Below are positions 44,718 to 54,100 of a stretch of DNA of 64,000 nucleotides, piece by piece. Every line of letters begins with the position of its first letter. Positions within the stretch are counted from its first letter, which is position 1. The notes beneath the pieces are model-generated. The model made no database searches, was not told the DNA's origin, and was given only the letters and a program-made list of their open reading frames with translations. A program made the translations under genes and the position numbers. Source of the stretch: an uncultured Maricaulis sp. (GTDB lineage: Bacteria > Pseudomonadota > Alphaproteobacteria > Caulobacterales > Maricaulaceae); the NCBI RefSeq assembly GCF_947259345.1, contig NZ_CAMYLS010000018.1, positions 1 to 64,000 on the forward strand, written 5' to 3'.

Positions 44718-45596
44718 TTGACTTTGATCCATACCATGATCGCAGGTCTGGGACTGGCGTCCGCCGCCAGCCTTGCCGCGACGGCGCAAGCCCAGGATTT
44801 CGAAACCGGCGGCAAGCTTCTTCTCACCCGCGGCATCAGCACGATCGAAGGGTCGGGTGGTGGTGGGTTGTCCAGCTGGGCGCTGATCACCGGCAATGAG
44901 ACCGAGCGTGGTATTGGCGGGACCGCCCATGCGACCCAGGTCGAGCTTGAGGATTTCCGTTTTCAGTCCGCCGGTTTCGCGATTGGTATTCATGACCGTT
45001 TCGAACTGTCCTGGACGCGCCAGCGCTTCGACACACAGGACGCAGGCGCCGCGCTGGGTCTGGGCCAGGGCTTCACATTCGAGCAGGACGTGATCGGCGC
45101 GAAAATTCGCCTGTTTGGCGATGCGGTGTATGATCAGGACAGTTGGGTGCCGCAGGTCGCACTGGGCGTTCAGCACAAGTCGAACAATCAGGGCGCCATC
45201 GTGCGGGCGGTCGGGGCCGCAGATGACAGCGGTTACGACGTCTATCTCGCCGCGACGAAGCTCCTCCTCGAGCACAGCCTCCTTCTGAACGCGACCCTGC
45301 GATGGACGGAAGCCAACCAGACCGGCCTGCTGGGTTATGGCGGGCTGAATGATCACTCGCTTCAGGGTGAGTTCTCGGCCGGATACATGCTCTCGCGTCG
45401 CTTCATCATCGGGGCGGAGTATCGGTTCAAGCCGGACAATCTCGGCTTTGCCGGCGAGGATGACTGGGTCGATCTCTTCGCCGCCTATGCGGTCAACCAG
45501 CACCTGACCGTCACAGCCGCCTGGGTCGACCTCGGCTCGATCGCGACCTTCGACGATCAGCGCGGCTTCTATCTTTCCCTCCAGGCCGGATTCTAG
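44718..45596 (+). CDS. DUF3034 family outer-membrane beta-barrel protein
   Basis: A 292-residue exported protein. I choose TTG 44718 because AAGGGGAG lies eight bases before it; this gives the signal peptide MTLIHTMIAGLGLASAASLA cut after TAQAQ. The rest alternates short beta-strands (GGKLLLTRGISTIEGSGGG, VALGVQHKSN, AGYMLSRRFIIGAEYRFKPDN) and ends in aromatic Phe (YLSLQAGF), as outer-membrane proteins do. DUF3034 proteins are of unknown function and often neighbour cupredoxin-like and EAL genes, as here. The stop overlaps the ribosome site of the globin gene, so they are co-transcribed. Confidence 0.82.
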   Translation: MTLIHTMIAGLGLASAASLAATAQAQDFETGGKLLLTRGISTIEGSGGGGLSSWALITGNETERGIGGTAHATQVELEDFRFQSAGFAIGIHDRFELSWTRQRFDTQDAGAALGLGQGFTFEQDVIGAKIRLFGDAVYDQDSWVPQVALGVQHKSNNQGAIVRAVGAADDSGYDVYLAATKLLLEHSLLLNATLRWTEANQTGLLGYGGLNDHSLQGEFSAGYMLSRRFIIGAEYRFKPDNLGFAGEDDWVDLFAAYAVNQHLTVTAAWVDLGSIATFDDQRGFYLSLQAGF

Positions 45597-45605
45597 GAGC
45601 GCTCC

Positions 45606-46115
45606 ATGTCATTCAACTCGATTTTGATCGCGGGCCTGACGTCCATCGCCTTCACGGTATCAGCCCACGCAGCACAGCCGCCGCACGCCATGCCGGGTGA
45701 ACTGGAAGTGGATCCCTATGAAGTCTCCAACGCCAATGCCGGTGCCGAGCCGATTACGGACCCGGCTGTCCTGGCGGCCTTTAATGGCGAGGCCGGTATT
45801 GCCCGGATCGTGGACGGGCTGATCGCGGGCATTCAGGCCGATGAGCGCATTGAAGGTGTTTTCCGCGCGTCGGACTGGCCGCGCCTGCGGCGGACGCTGA
45901 TCGAGCAGTTCTGCTATATTCTGGGTGGTCCGTGTGACTATACTGGCCGCTCCATGGCCTCCGTTCATGTCGATCACGGCGTCACCACGGCAGAATTCAA
46001 CGCGCTGGTTGAAAACCTTCAGGACGCGATGGATGCCGAGGGTGTTCCTTTCGCCATGCAGAATCGCTTCCTCGCGCGGCTCGCCCCCATGCACGGCGAT
46101 GTCGTGACCCGCTGA
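45606..46115 (+). CDS. exported truncated haemoglobin, group I
   Basis: A 169-residue protein. Residues 1-22 form a signal peptide (ending AHA); most truncated globins are cytoplasmic. The globin fold covers about 50-168: AFNGEAGIARIVD, GGPCDYTGRSM and FNALVENLQDAM are characteristic of group I. The proximal haem ligand is His121 in ASVHVDHG. The B10 Tyr that usually stabilises oxygen is replaced (Ile73 by my alignment). Cys103 and Cys110 could form a disulfide outside the cytoplasm. Expected to bind O2 or NO in the periplasm. Coupled to DUF3034, cupredoxin and EAL genes. Confidence 0.87.
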   Translation: MSFNSILIAGLTSIAFTVSAHAAQPPHAMPGELEVDPYEVSNANAGAEPITDPAVLAAFNGEAGIARIVDGLIAGIQADERIEGVFRASDWPRLRRTLIEQFCYILGGPCDYTGRSMASVHVDHGVTTAEFNALVENLQDAMDAEGVPFAMQNRFLARLAPMHGDVVTR

Positions 46116-46156
46116 CGCTTCACGCAATCCTAAATTCTTCAAGGTATGCCTTCGTC

Positions 46157-46774
46157 ATGATCTCGATACGTCGCCTGCTTCGCTTCGCGCTTCTCGCCCT
46201 CGGTCTCGCCGCTTGTCCGGGCCTTGCCGGCGCTGCGGAATTGCGGGTCAGTGTCACCAATTCAGCGGGCGAGCCCGTGCCCAACGCCGTGGTCAGCCTG
46301 CCTGGCGAGTTGACTGCGGATTTCATTCCGGCGGAACCACTTGAAATGGCACAGGTGGACGTCCAGTTCGACCCCTTCGTCCTGGTGGTGCCGCGCGGCG
46401 CAGAGGTGTTCTTCCCCAATCGTGACCGGGTGCGCCATCACGTCTATTCCTTCGCCCGTGGAAATCAGTTTGAACTCGAGCTTTACGGGCGTGAGCAGGA
46501 ACGCAGCGTCGCCTTTTCGGCTGCCGGTGCCGTGCCGCTGGGCTGTAATATTCATGACCAGATGATCGCCTTCATCCGGGTCGTCGACACGCCCTTCGCC
46601 GTGCGGACCGATGGAGATGGTGTTGCGGTCCTGACCGGTGTCCCGACCGGCATGACCACGCTGACCGTGTGGCACCCCTATGGCAATGCCGAGAATAATC
46701 TGGTGACGCTGGATTTTGATCCGGCGGTCGATCCGGCGCCGCAGGTCACGCTCGACATTCTGGGGCAGCACTGA
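46157..46774 (+). CDS. periplasmic cupredoxin-like protein (methylamine-utilisation-protein family)
   Basis: A 205-residue exported protein with a signal peptide (about 1-27, ending AGA). A cupredoxin fold follows with a complete type-1 copper set: His94 (or His95) in RVRHHVYSF, then Cys130, His133 and Met136 in LGCNIHDQM. The C-terminal 60 residues form a second beta domain (carboxypeptidase-regulatory-like, TDGDGVAVLTGVPTGMTTL). Such proteins are often labelled methylamine utilisation proteins, but no methylamine dehydrogenase gene is here. It probably carries an electron or binds copper in the periplasm. It overlaps nothing but is five bases before the EAL gene. Confidence 0.87.
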   Translation: MISIRRLLRFALLALGLAACPGLAGAAELRVSVTNSAGEPVPNAVVSLPGELTADFIPAEPLEMAQVDVQFDPFVLVVPRGAEVFFPNRDRVRHHVYSFARGNQFELELYGREQERSVAFSAAGAVPLGCNIHDQMIAFIRVVDTPFAVRTDGDGVAVLTGVPTGMTTLTVWHPYGNAENNLVTLDFDPAVDPAPQVTLDILGQH

Positions 46775-46779
46775 CCAAG

Positions 46780-49128
46780 ATGCTGACCTTCCGTTCTCTC
46801 CGCACCAAATTGGCCGTCATTTATGCCGGCCTGTTCAGCCTTGTGCTGCTCAGTGTCGGAGCCGCGGCGCTGTTCACGGTTCAGAACAGTGCGACCGGCA
46901 TGGTGCGTGGTGAGATGTCGGCCACCGCCGCCGTGTTCAACCGCATCTGGGACATGCACGCCGAGCAGATGGGCGATGCCGCGGACATCCTGTCCCGCGA
47001 TTTTGGTTTTCGGGCCGCCGTCGCCACGCGGGACGATCCGACCATCGACTCGGCGCTGGAAAACCTGCGCCAGCGTTTCGGCTTCGACCTTGCCTTTGTG
47101 ATGACCGAGAACGGCTCAATCGTCGGCGTCGAGCCCAGCGGTCTGGAAATGCGGGACGGTGCCCTCTTCGAGATATTGTCCAGTCGTGATTCGGCGGGCG
47201 GTGTCCTGCTGATCGCCGGAGCTCCGCACCACGCGGTGGCCAGACCGGTTCGGGCGCCCACGCGGGTCGGCTGGGTGGTCTTCGCCTATCGGCTCTCGGA
47301 AACCGGGCTATCGGACCTCACAGAATTGTCTTCCATCCCGTTGGATGCCCGCCTGTACTGGCGTGAGTCGGACGGTGACTGGACGGCCCAGGATCCCGAC
47401 GCGCCGGGGTTGACCCACTATACGGGCGGCGAGATCGATATTGCGCAATTTGACCGCGGGGTCCGGTACACACCGGGCAAGGCGGCGCTGGCCAGTATCC
47501 TGCCGATCGATGCCTTCATCGACGGTCTGCCCGTCGCGCTGGTTCTGGAATATCCCGTCGCGCTGGCCATGGCGCCGTTTCGCGGCATGTTCGTATCGAT
47601 TGCCGCGGCCGGACTGGCCGGACTTCTGGTCCTGATCGTCGGCACCTGGATATTGGCCCGCGGGCTGACCAATCCGATCCAGGCCCTCGAGCGGGCCGCC
47701 CGTCGGCTCGCCGACGGTGAGGCCATGCGGGTTGATTTGGCCGGTCGCGACGAGATTGCCCGCCTGGCATCAAGCTTCAACACGATGGGTGAAACCATTG
47801 CCGCGCGTGAGCAGCGCATTCGCGAATTGGCCCTGCGGGATAGCGAAACAGGTTTGCCGAACCTGGCGGCGCTCGAGGGCGAGGTCGAAATGCGGCTCCT
47901 CACGCACCCGGCCGATCAGGTTTACGCCTTGACCATCGGGATTGATCGGTTTGCCGAAATCCGGGCCGCCATCGGCTACCGGCTGGCCTCCCGGATCCTT
48001 GCCCGGATCGAAGAACGCTTGTGTCGGGTCTGTCCGGAGGCCTTCATCGGTCGCACCGCCTCCGATACGCTCGGAGTGGTCCTGACGGCGACAGATTTTC
48101 GCATGGCATTGGGGGGCGCGGCCGAGCTGTGCGCGAACGCCAACCAGGCTGTTGCGATCGAGGACGAGCGCGTCGATGTGCATGCTGCGGTCGGCTTGGT
48201 CTCCGTCGACAAGGCGGCCGACACCGGCTTGAGCGTGATCGAATGTTCGGCGGTTGCCCTCGACCAGGCGCGTCAGGCCGATGTGCCGGTCACCGTGTTC
48301 GATTCTGAACGGTATGGTGATCCAACCGTGAAGCTGTCGCTCATGAGTCGGATGATGGACGGTCTGGGCAACGGGCATCTCTTTCTCGCCTATCAGCCCA
48401 AATACGATTTCCGCACTCAACAGACCACGGCGGTCGAAGCCCTGCTGCGCTGGCAAGACCCTGAGCGCGGTTTCATCGGGCCGGACGATTTCATTCCGTT
48501 GGCCGAGGAGACGGGCCACATCCTGCCGCTCACCGAATGGGTGCTCGACCGGGCGATCGCCGATCAGGTACGCATGCGGGCAGCGGGACATGACCTGCAG
48601 GTTGCCATCAACATCTCCGGACGATTGGTCAGTGACGAACGGTTCATTCGTCACGCATTGGACCGGCTTTCCCGCCATAGTGGCCGCATCTGTTTCGAGA
48701 TCACCGAGACCGCGGTCATCAACAAGCCGGACGCGGCGCTGGAAAACATCCATGTGCTTCGCGACGCCGGTATTTCGGTCTCGATCGATGACTATGGCGC
48801 AGGCCTGTCCTCGCTGTCCTATCTGCGCTCGATCCCGGCGGAGGAGTTGAAGATCGACAAGGCTTTCGTGCTGGAACTCGGCACGGTGCAGTCGGATCGT
48901 CTTCTCGTGAAATCGACCATCGATCTGGCCCATAGTCTTGGTATGAAAGTCACGGCCGAAGGTGTGGAGGATGCGGAAAGTATCGCCATCCTGGCCAGCA
49001 TGGGCGCGGATTATGCGCAGGGCTATCATATCGGTCGGCCGATGCCGCTCGCAGGTTTCCTGGATTATATGCAGGAACGTGGTAGCGAATCCGACACCGA
49101 TCGCGATGATGCGCGGGCGGCCGGCTAG
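46780..49128 (+). CDS. membrane-bound HAMP-GGDEF(degenerate)-EAL protein, probable c-di-GMP phosphodiesterase
   Basis: A 782-residue sensor. Membrane segments at about 9-32 and 270-295 enclose a 235-residue periplasmic domain. HAMP follows (about 296-345). The GGDEF domain (350-510) lacks its signature, having ASDTLGVV at the site, so it cannot make c-di-GMP. The EAL domain (about 525-770) keeps its key residues: VEALLRW, the Asn in NISG, FEITET, DDYGAGLSSL, LKIDKAF and AEGVED. It should degrade c-di-GMP, controlled by a periplasmic signal. The upstream globin and cupredoxin are candidate signal partners. Confidence 0.93.
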   Translation: MLTFRSLRTKLAVIYAGLFSLVLLSVGAAALFTVQNSATGMVRGEMSATAAVFNRIWDMHAEQMGDAADILSRDFGFRAAVATRDDPTIDSALENLRQRFGFDLAFVMTENGSIVGVEPSGLEMRDGALFEILSSRDSAGGVLLIAGAPHHAVARPVRAPTRVGWVVFAYRLSETGLSDLTELSSIPLDARLYWRESDGDWTAQDPDAPGLTHYTGGEIDIAQFDRGVRYTPGKAALASILPIDAFIDGLPVALVLEYPVALAMAPFRGMFVSIAAAGLAGLLVLIVGTWILARGLTNPIQALERAARRLADGEAMRVDLAGRDEIARLASSFNTMGETIAAREQRIRELALRDSETGLPNLAALEGEVEMRLLTHPADQVYALTIGIDRFAEIRAAIGYRLASRILARIEERLCRVCPEAFIGRTASDTLGVVLTATDFRMALGGAAELCANANQAVAIEDERVDVHAAVGLVSVDKAADTGLSVIECSAVALDQARQADVPVTVFDSERYGDPTVKLSLMSRMMDGLGNGHLFLAYQPKYDFRTQQTTAVEALLRWQDPERGFIGPDDFIPLAEETGHILPLTEWVLDRAIADQVRMRAAGHDLQVAINISGRLVSDERFIRHALDRLSRHSGRICFEITETAVINKPDAALENIHVLRDAGISVSIDDYGAGLSSLSYLRSIPAEELKIDKAFVLELGTVQSDRLLVKSTIDLAHSLGMKVTAEGVEDAESIAILASMGADYAQGYHIGRPMPLAGFLDYMQERGSESDTDRDDARAAG

Positions 49129-49129
49129 C

Positions 49130-50107
49130 TCACAGCCACTTCAACAGGCGGAAAACCCAGATCTGGACCGCGCTGATCGCGGTCAGGATGGCGAGGAATA
49201 TCCAGAAGGCGCTGGGCAGGTCGGCACCGGGTATGCCACCGACATTGATCCCCAACAGACCGGTCAGGAAGCCCAGCGGCAGGAAAATCGCGGCGATCAG
49301 CGACAGCACATAGAGATTCTTGTTCATCCGGTCAGCCAGCGCATTGGCCAACTCGTCCTTGACGATCTGCGCCCGCTCGCGAATGGCGTCGAGGTCTTCG
49401 AGATAACGGGTGATGCGATCGAGGTTTTCCTGCAGACGCCGCCTGTGGGCCGTGCTCAGCCAGACGAGCTCTGATGTGCGCAGATAGGCGATGACATCGC
49501 GCTGGGGCGCAAAATAGCGACGGAAAATGATGGCCTGCTTGCGCAGCGCGGTGATCGCCTGACGCTCGGAGATGGACGGGTCCTCCATGACCCGCTCCTC
49601 AACCTCGTCGAGACGCTCATGCAACTCGGTCATGACCGGTTCCATGCGCTCGAACAGGCGGGCCGAGAGCAGGCCGATGAACTCGCCGGCGTCCTTGGGA
49701 CCATTCCCGATTGCGAGCCGGTCCTGGATATCCTTCACTGCCTTGAGCGGGCGCCGCTCTACCGAGATGATCCGGTGCGGATCGACCCAGAGCCGGATCG
49801 AGACCATGTCCTCGGGCTGGGCGTCAGCGTTCAGATTGACGCCGCGCAGGATCATCATCGCGCCCTGTTCGAATTCCAGCATGCGCGGCCTCGTCTCCTC
49901 GGCCAGCAAGGCGTCGATGATGAGCGGGTCGAGATAGTCCAGCTCGCGCTCGATCCAGTCCCGCGAAGCGTCATGACGTGCATCCAGATGCACCCAGGCG
50001 AGGGCATCATCCTGGATTTCATGGGCGACCGCTTCGCCGCTCAGAGGATGGGCGCCGCCATCTCCGGTGATCGAGGCCGCGTAGAGAATGCCGGCGCTGT
50101 CATCCAT
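49130..50107 (-). CDS. CorA-like divalent cation transporter (ZntB-like)
   Basis: A 325-residue member of the CorA family. A long cytoplasmic region of helices (about 1-260) is followed by two C-terminal membrane segments with the pore-mouth motif GIN in TGLLGINVGGIPG, instead of GMN. GIN is usual for ZntB-type members, so zinc or another divalent ion is as likely as magnesium. ATG 50107 follows GGAGG and is one base after the MscS gene stop; an upstream in-frame start lies within the MscS gene. It abuts the EAL gene tail to tail with no terminator space. Confidence 0.85.
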   Translation of the reverse strand: MDDSAGILYAASITGDGGAHPLSGEAVAHEIQDDALAWVHLDARHDASRDWIERELDYLDPLIIDALLAEETRPRMLEFEQGAMMILRGVNLNADAQPEDMVSIRLWVDPHRIISVERRPLKAVKDIQDRLAIGNGPKDAGEFIGLLSARLFERMEPVMTELHERLDEVEERVMEDPSISERQAITALRKQAIIFRRYFAPQRDVIAYLRTSELVWLSTAHRRRLQENLDRITRYLEDLDAIRERAQIVKDELANALADRMNKNLYVLSLIAAIFLPLGFLTGLLGINVGGIPGADLPSAFWIFLAILTAISAVQIWVFRLLKWL

Positions 50108-50108
50108 G

Positions 50109-51077
50109 TCAGGCCTCCGTTGGCGAAGGCGGCGACTTGATATGGACGTCGCGCTGCGGGAAGGGGATTTCGATCCCGGCTTCGCGGAACTTGCGCCAGA
50201 TCGTGAACATGACCTCGCTCTGCGGCGCCCAGCGGCCCTGCACGACATCACCGATCCAGAAGAGCAGGATGAAATCGACCGAACTGTCGCCGAAATTGCG
50301 CAGGAAGCATTGCGGTGCAGGATCCTCGATCGTGGACGGGTGTTCGCGGGCGGCTTCGAGGATCAGGGCCTGGGCCTGTTCCAGATCCGAGCCATAGGAG
50401 ATTCCGACCGCGATCTCGATCCGGCCGCGCGTATTGGTCAGCGTCCAATTGGTAACGCGATTGGTGATCAGGTCCTCATTGGGAACCAGGATTTCCTTGC
50501 CATCGACGGTCTCGATCAGTGTGTAACGGGCGCTCGACCGGCGCACGAAGCCGGTTATGCCGTCCGGCAATTCGATCAGGTCATCCTGCTCGACGGATCG
50601 CTCCAGCAACAGGATCAGACCGGAAATGAAGTTCGAGGCAATCTTCTGCAGACCAAAGCCAAGGCCAATTCCAAGCGCACCGGAGAAGACGGTCAGAGTG
50701 GTCAGGTCCAGGCCCATGAGGTCCATCGTCACCAGGAAGGCGACCACGTAGAGCGCGATCTGGAAGACCTTGGTAATCAGGATGCGCGTGGTTGGCCGCA
50801 TCCGGGTCAGCTTGCTCAGGCGCCCTTCCACCAGGGCTGCGACGATGGCCGTGGTCCAGAAGACGAGCGCCAGCACGAGGATGCCGCGCAGCGAGTCATA
50901 AGCACTGATCGACAGGCTGCCGACCGAGAAGGTGAGCATGGGCGCATCGAGATATTCCCGTACGACATCAAGATGCCCCGTTGTGCCGGCAACGACGATC
51001 GCGACCAGGGTCAGGAACAACAAGATCCCGGCCCAAGCACCGTTCGGCTTGATGAGCGACAGCCAGAATGTCTTCAT
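50109..51077 (-). CDS. small-conductance mechanosensitive channel family protein (MscS)
   Basis: A 322-residue channel-family protein. Membrane segments near 18-38, 65-95 and 110-130 are followed by the pore-lining helix LGIGLGFGLQKIASNFISGLILLLERSVEQDD at about 165-190. A beta domain (DLIELPDGITGFVRRSSARYTLIETVDGKEILVPNEDLI) and the C-terminal mixed domain complete it. It opens on membrane tension to release solutes. Paired with the CorA-like gene (one base apart). Confidence 0.91.
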   Translation of the reverse strand: MKTFWLSLIKPNGAWAGILLFLTLVAIVVAGTTGHLDVVREYLDAPMLTFSVGSLSISAYDSLRGILVLALVFWTTAIVAALVEGRLSKLTRMRPTTRILITKVFQIALYVVAFLVTMDLMGLDLTTLTVFSGALGIGLGFGLQKIASNFISGLILLLERSVEQDDLIELPDGITGFVRRSSARYTLIETVDGKEILVPNEDLITNRVTNWTLTNTRGRIEIAVGISYGSDLEQAQALILEAAREHPSTIEDPAPQCFLRNFGDSSVDFILLFWIGDVVQGRWAPQSEVMFTIWRKFREAGIEIPFPQRDVHIKSPPSPTEA

Positions 51078-51185
51078 GCGTCCGTCTTTCCGATAGGGGC
51101 GGCGATCAGTTCAGCGAGGTTCGGCCTGTGAAGCTGACCCCAGCCGTACTCCGCGTTCCCGTGTGAGGCAAGCGCTTGCGAGGCC

Positions 51186-54100
51186 TCAGTAATCGCGCCG
51201 CCAGCGAATGGCGACGGAGGCGTCGGTGTCAGCCGAGACGCGCGACAGGACTGACAGGTCGGCGGTCAGCGACCATTCGATGAGGGCTTCATTGATGGCC
51301 GCAGCTCCGGTGCTGCCGACTTCGACATAGACATTGTCGCCAAAGCGTCGGCCGCCAACAACTGACAGATTGCCATCCTCATTGGTCGAGATGTCGAGCC
51401 GATCTATGCCCGCCAGGTCGCGCAATTGCCCGACCACGTCCAGCAGGTTCTGACCGGAGAGCTGGGCTGCCAGTTGAGCGGCTTCAAAAGCACCCAGCTC
51501 GCTGACCGACTGGTCGAAGAGCAGGCGAGAGAGAATTTCGTCCTCAGGCAAGGCGGGATCACTGGACAGGGTGATGGTCGGAGCCTGGACCGACCCCTCG
51601 ACCCGGGCGGAGGCGCGAAAACCCGTGCGGCTGTGGATGGCGGTCAGATCAACGCGGGCATCGCCAGGCGCTCCGTCAAAGGTCACCACCCCATTGGCGA
51701 GGCTGAAGCGGCGGTTGAAGACAAAGGCGGTGCCGCCGACCAGATTGGCTGTCCCGTTCAGCGCCGGCTTGGATTCCGGACCGGTGATATGCAGGTCGAC
51801 ACCCCATTCCGACGAGAAGGCGCGCGACGAGACATACAGTCCGTTCTCGGCCCGGACGCGATAATCCAGACGGATCGGGATGCGAGTCTCATTGGCTGCG
51901 CGGCGGTCCTTCGGCAGATTGATCTCGACCACTTGCAATTGCGGAATGGAGCCTGCCCCATTGAGTGTGGGCTGGGTCCGCAGCTGATCGATCCGGCTTT
52001 CGCCGTTGACCAGAAGCCCTGTTTCGTCGAGCGTCAGTGCGAGGTCGCCGCTGGCCTGCAGGGTCAGTTCCGGGCGGCGAACGGCCACGAAACGCTCGAA
52101 GGTGAAGCGGCCCTCTCCGCTGACACGCCCGGCCGCGTCCCGCGCCACCCGTCCGCTGCCGGAGAGCCGGCCCTCCCGATTGTCAGAGGCGGAGAAGCGG
52201 GTGAGCTCGGCGCTGTCTTCGCTGAGAATGAGGTCGAGCTCGACTTCGGTCACGAGGCTGCCGGCCGTGGTCGCATTGATCTGTCCGTCGCGCAGGGTGG
52301 CCGTACCGTTCAACCGGGGTTCGCCGACTGTGCCTGAGACGATGAATTCGCTGTCGATGCGCCCGCTATCCATCAGTATGTCCGACGGCAAGACAAGCGC
52401 CGCCAGGGCCATCAGCTCGCCATTGGCCGTTATCTGACCGGACAGGGGCGCATCTGCTTCCCCTTGTGGCCGGGCGATATTGAGGGTCGGTCCGGCGCGG
52501 TTGATCTCCCCGCTGGCCTCCAGGCCGCCGCCGGTCAGGCGCAGGCTGGCATTGGCCTCGTCCTGCAGCGACGCGGTCAGCACCATATTCATCTCGGGCA
52601 TGTCCGGAAGATCACCGGCCAGCAGGCCGGTGGCTTCCAATTGCGCTGAACCGCGCCAGACTCCGTCACGCTCGCGCAGATCAGCGCTTCCGGAGAGCAC
52701 GCCCTGCGTGGCGGGCATCGCGGTGATGTCGGCCAGCACACCCATTGGCAGGCTGTCGATGGTGAGACTCGCGACCGGGCTGATTCCGGAGGTTTGGAGG
52801 TCAAGGTCGAGACGTCCGCCGCCGAGGGTGAAGGAGGCGAAGGCCGAGACGCCGTCGGCGCCTGTGGTAAAGCGGATGGGTTCCAACGTGTTCCAGTTGT
52901 GGGCTGCCCATTTGCCCGAAGGAGACAAGCTGACCGAGACCCCGTCCGCGGTGATGGCGGCCTCTCCGGTCGCGTTGAGATCGACGTTTGATCGCATGCG
53001 CCCATCCGCGCTGGCCGCCAGTATCATGCCGGAGAGCGGGCCGGCCAGGGTCAGGCTGGCGGCGTTGAGGTCGGCGGCGCCCAGACGCTGGGACTCGAGT
53101 GTGAGCTCGGCGTCCAACCGGCCTTCGAGAAGGTCATCCGCGTGGCCGCTATAGCTGGCATTGAGCGCCATTAGATCTTCTCGCAGGGCGTTGAGGGTGA
53201 CGGCCAATTCATTACCGACCATCCCCGCAGAACCTTCAAACCGGGCGTCGCCATACCGACCGCTGGCCAGTGTCAGATCCAAGCGGTCTGATCCGGACTC
53301 GAAGCGCCCATTCATCGCCAGCGCGGTCCCGGCTTCACTCTCTGCGGAAAAGACCCATTCCAGGCGGCTCATTTCGTCCGGGCCCTGGCTTAACTGTCCG
53401 CGCACGCCCAGCCGGGGCGACTGTAAATCCAGTGGTCCCGCCTGCAGCCGGCGCGTGGTGGTCACCGCGCGGATACGCAGCGCCTCGGGATCCCGGACAA
53501 GGCGAAACGCCGTCGCAAGGCCGCCCTCGATTTCGGCTGCGGCGACCGGTAGTGCGCCGACGAGGGCGAGGTCGCCGCCAATCTGCCAGTCCTGCGCGTT
53601 GCGCGCATTGCCGGTCAGGGTGAGGTCGAGCGCGGGGCTGCGGGCGTACAGCCGGGATATCGTCCAGGCATCATCCTCGCCGGAAAGGTGCAGCTCGGCC
53701 TGTAATCCGTCGAGCAGCCCCTGCGTTGTATCCGGCCAGGTCATCGCTGTGGTGTCGATTTGCGCGGTCAAACTCCGGTTCTCGGTGAAGGTGATTTGGG
53801 CTGCGGCCGGGCCGCTTACCCTATCGAGCAATTGCCGCGTCTCGGCGATCTCGATCCGAGCTTCACCGATTGGCCAGCTTGTGCCCGGTGGAAGATGGCC
53901 GTTTGCGGTGACTGTCAGCAGCGGTGCGTTGATCGAGAAGCCGGGCTCGATCTGCCACCCGTCCTCACCACCTCTGTCATGCACGCGCCCGGTCACCCGC
54001 AAAGCGTCGCCAAGCAGGCGATCCGCCTCCGCCTGGCCCGTTGCCAACCCGGATATCTCGATATCCAAATCCAGCCGCGGGCGGCCGCTCGGGAGGCTGA

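Noticed and set aside
46143..46150. GGTATGCC before the cupredoxin gene as a further copy of the GGTATGCA operator
   Set aside because: It lies within an operon, lacks the CGRATG block and the last base differs. A similar match also occurs inside the CorA-like coding region near 49229, so single 7-base hits are background.
51168..51179. Perfect palindrome GCAAGCGCTTGC between the MscS and TamB genes
   Set aside because: Twelve-base self-complementary sequence without loop or T-run; too short and unsupported by a second copy to call a site or terminator.
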